Shown one piece after another: positions 14,153-14,161 of a DNA stretch of 14,161 nucleotides. The DNA is taken from contig JAJSZO010000045.1 in NCBI GenBank assembly GCA_030262795.1, positions 1 through 14,161 on the forward strand, written 5' to 3'. Source of the DNA: Deltaproteobacteria bacterium (GTDB taxonomy: Bacteria; Desulfobacterota; Desulfobacteria; Desulfobacterales; ETH-SRB1). Position 1 is the stretch's first letter. Each line of letters starts with the position of its first letter. Below the pieces are notes generated by a model, which did not search any database, was not told where the DNA came from, and was given only the letters and a program-made list of their open reading frames with translations. The position numbers and the translations under genes are program-made.

Positions 14153-14161
14153 AGTTAGCCC

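Noticed and set aside
1..14161. tRNA, rRNA, CRISPR array or transposase
   Set aside because: No cloverleaf, rRNA-like segment, regularly spaced repeats or transposase motif was seen in either strand.

Overview
The window looks like a piece of chromosome from a Desulfobacterota-type (deltaproteobacterial) anaerobe. I infer this from the gene order rpiB-glyA-dCMP deaminase-nrdR-ribD-ribE-ribBA-ribH-nusB, from an MltF-type lipoprotein typical of a Gram-negative cell, and from moderate to low G+C with many short degenerate intergenic repeats. This is recognition of gene order, not a database result.

Layout. (1) Bases 1-1136, minus strand: the N-terminal 378 codons of a large DEAD/DEAH (Lhr-like) superfamily 2 helicase that runs off the left edge. 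It has all its core motifs and is more G+C-rich than the rest. (2) 1137-1329: a divergent promoter region with a perfect FNR-type palindrome, a strong sigma70-like -10 and an inverted repeat around it. (3) 1330-4560, plus strand: two tandem A+T-rich paralogues that fuse an AAA-ATPase-like domain to a C-terminal PD-(D/E)XK nuclease. They are nearly identical in some blocks and strongly diverged in others, including a 247-bp perfectly identical 3' block. (4) 4557-6471, plus strand: a small cysteine-rich protein of unknown function made of two copies of a 40-residue module, then an MltF-like lytic transglycosylase lipoprotein; the genes from 1330 on are tightly packed. (5) 6439-14059, minus strand: a long housekeeping cluster, read right to left as rpiB, glyA, dCMP deaminase, nrdR, ribD, ribE, ribBA, ribH, nusB and a glyoxalase-II-like metallo-hydrolase. 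Its last gene overlaps the 3' end of mltF tail to tail by 33 bp.

How the genes work together. RibBA, RibD, RibE and RibH supply every dedicated riboflavin enzyme except the phosphatase. The pathway starts from GTP and from ribulose 5-phosphate, and RpiB interconverts the latter with ribose 5-phosphate. GlyA makes one-carbon units for purine and thymidylate synthesis. dCMP deaminase makes dUMP for thymidylate. NrdR adjusts ribonucleotide reductase transcription to (d)ATP levels. NusB is a transcription antitermination factor. No FMN riboswitch was seen.

The accessory part is the left third. A helicase diverging from paired ATPase-nuclease genes over a shared FNR-type site is a plausible mobile or defence-type module, but that function is inference. 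The clearest unexplained signals are the mosaic divergence of the two ATPase-nuclease paralogues, the duplicated-module cysteine protein, the FNR-like palindrome, and the placement of short palindromic or degenerate repeats at gene ends throughout the cluster.
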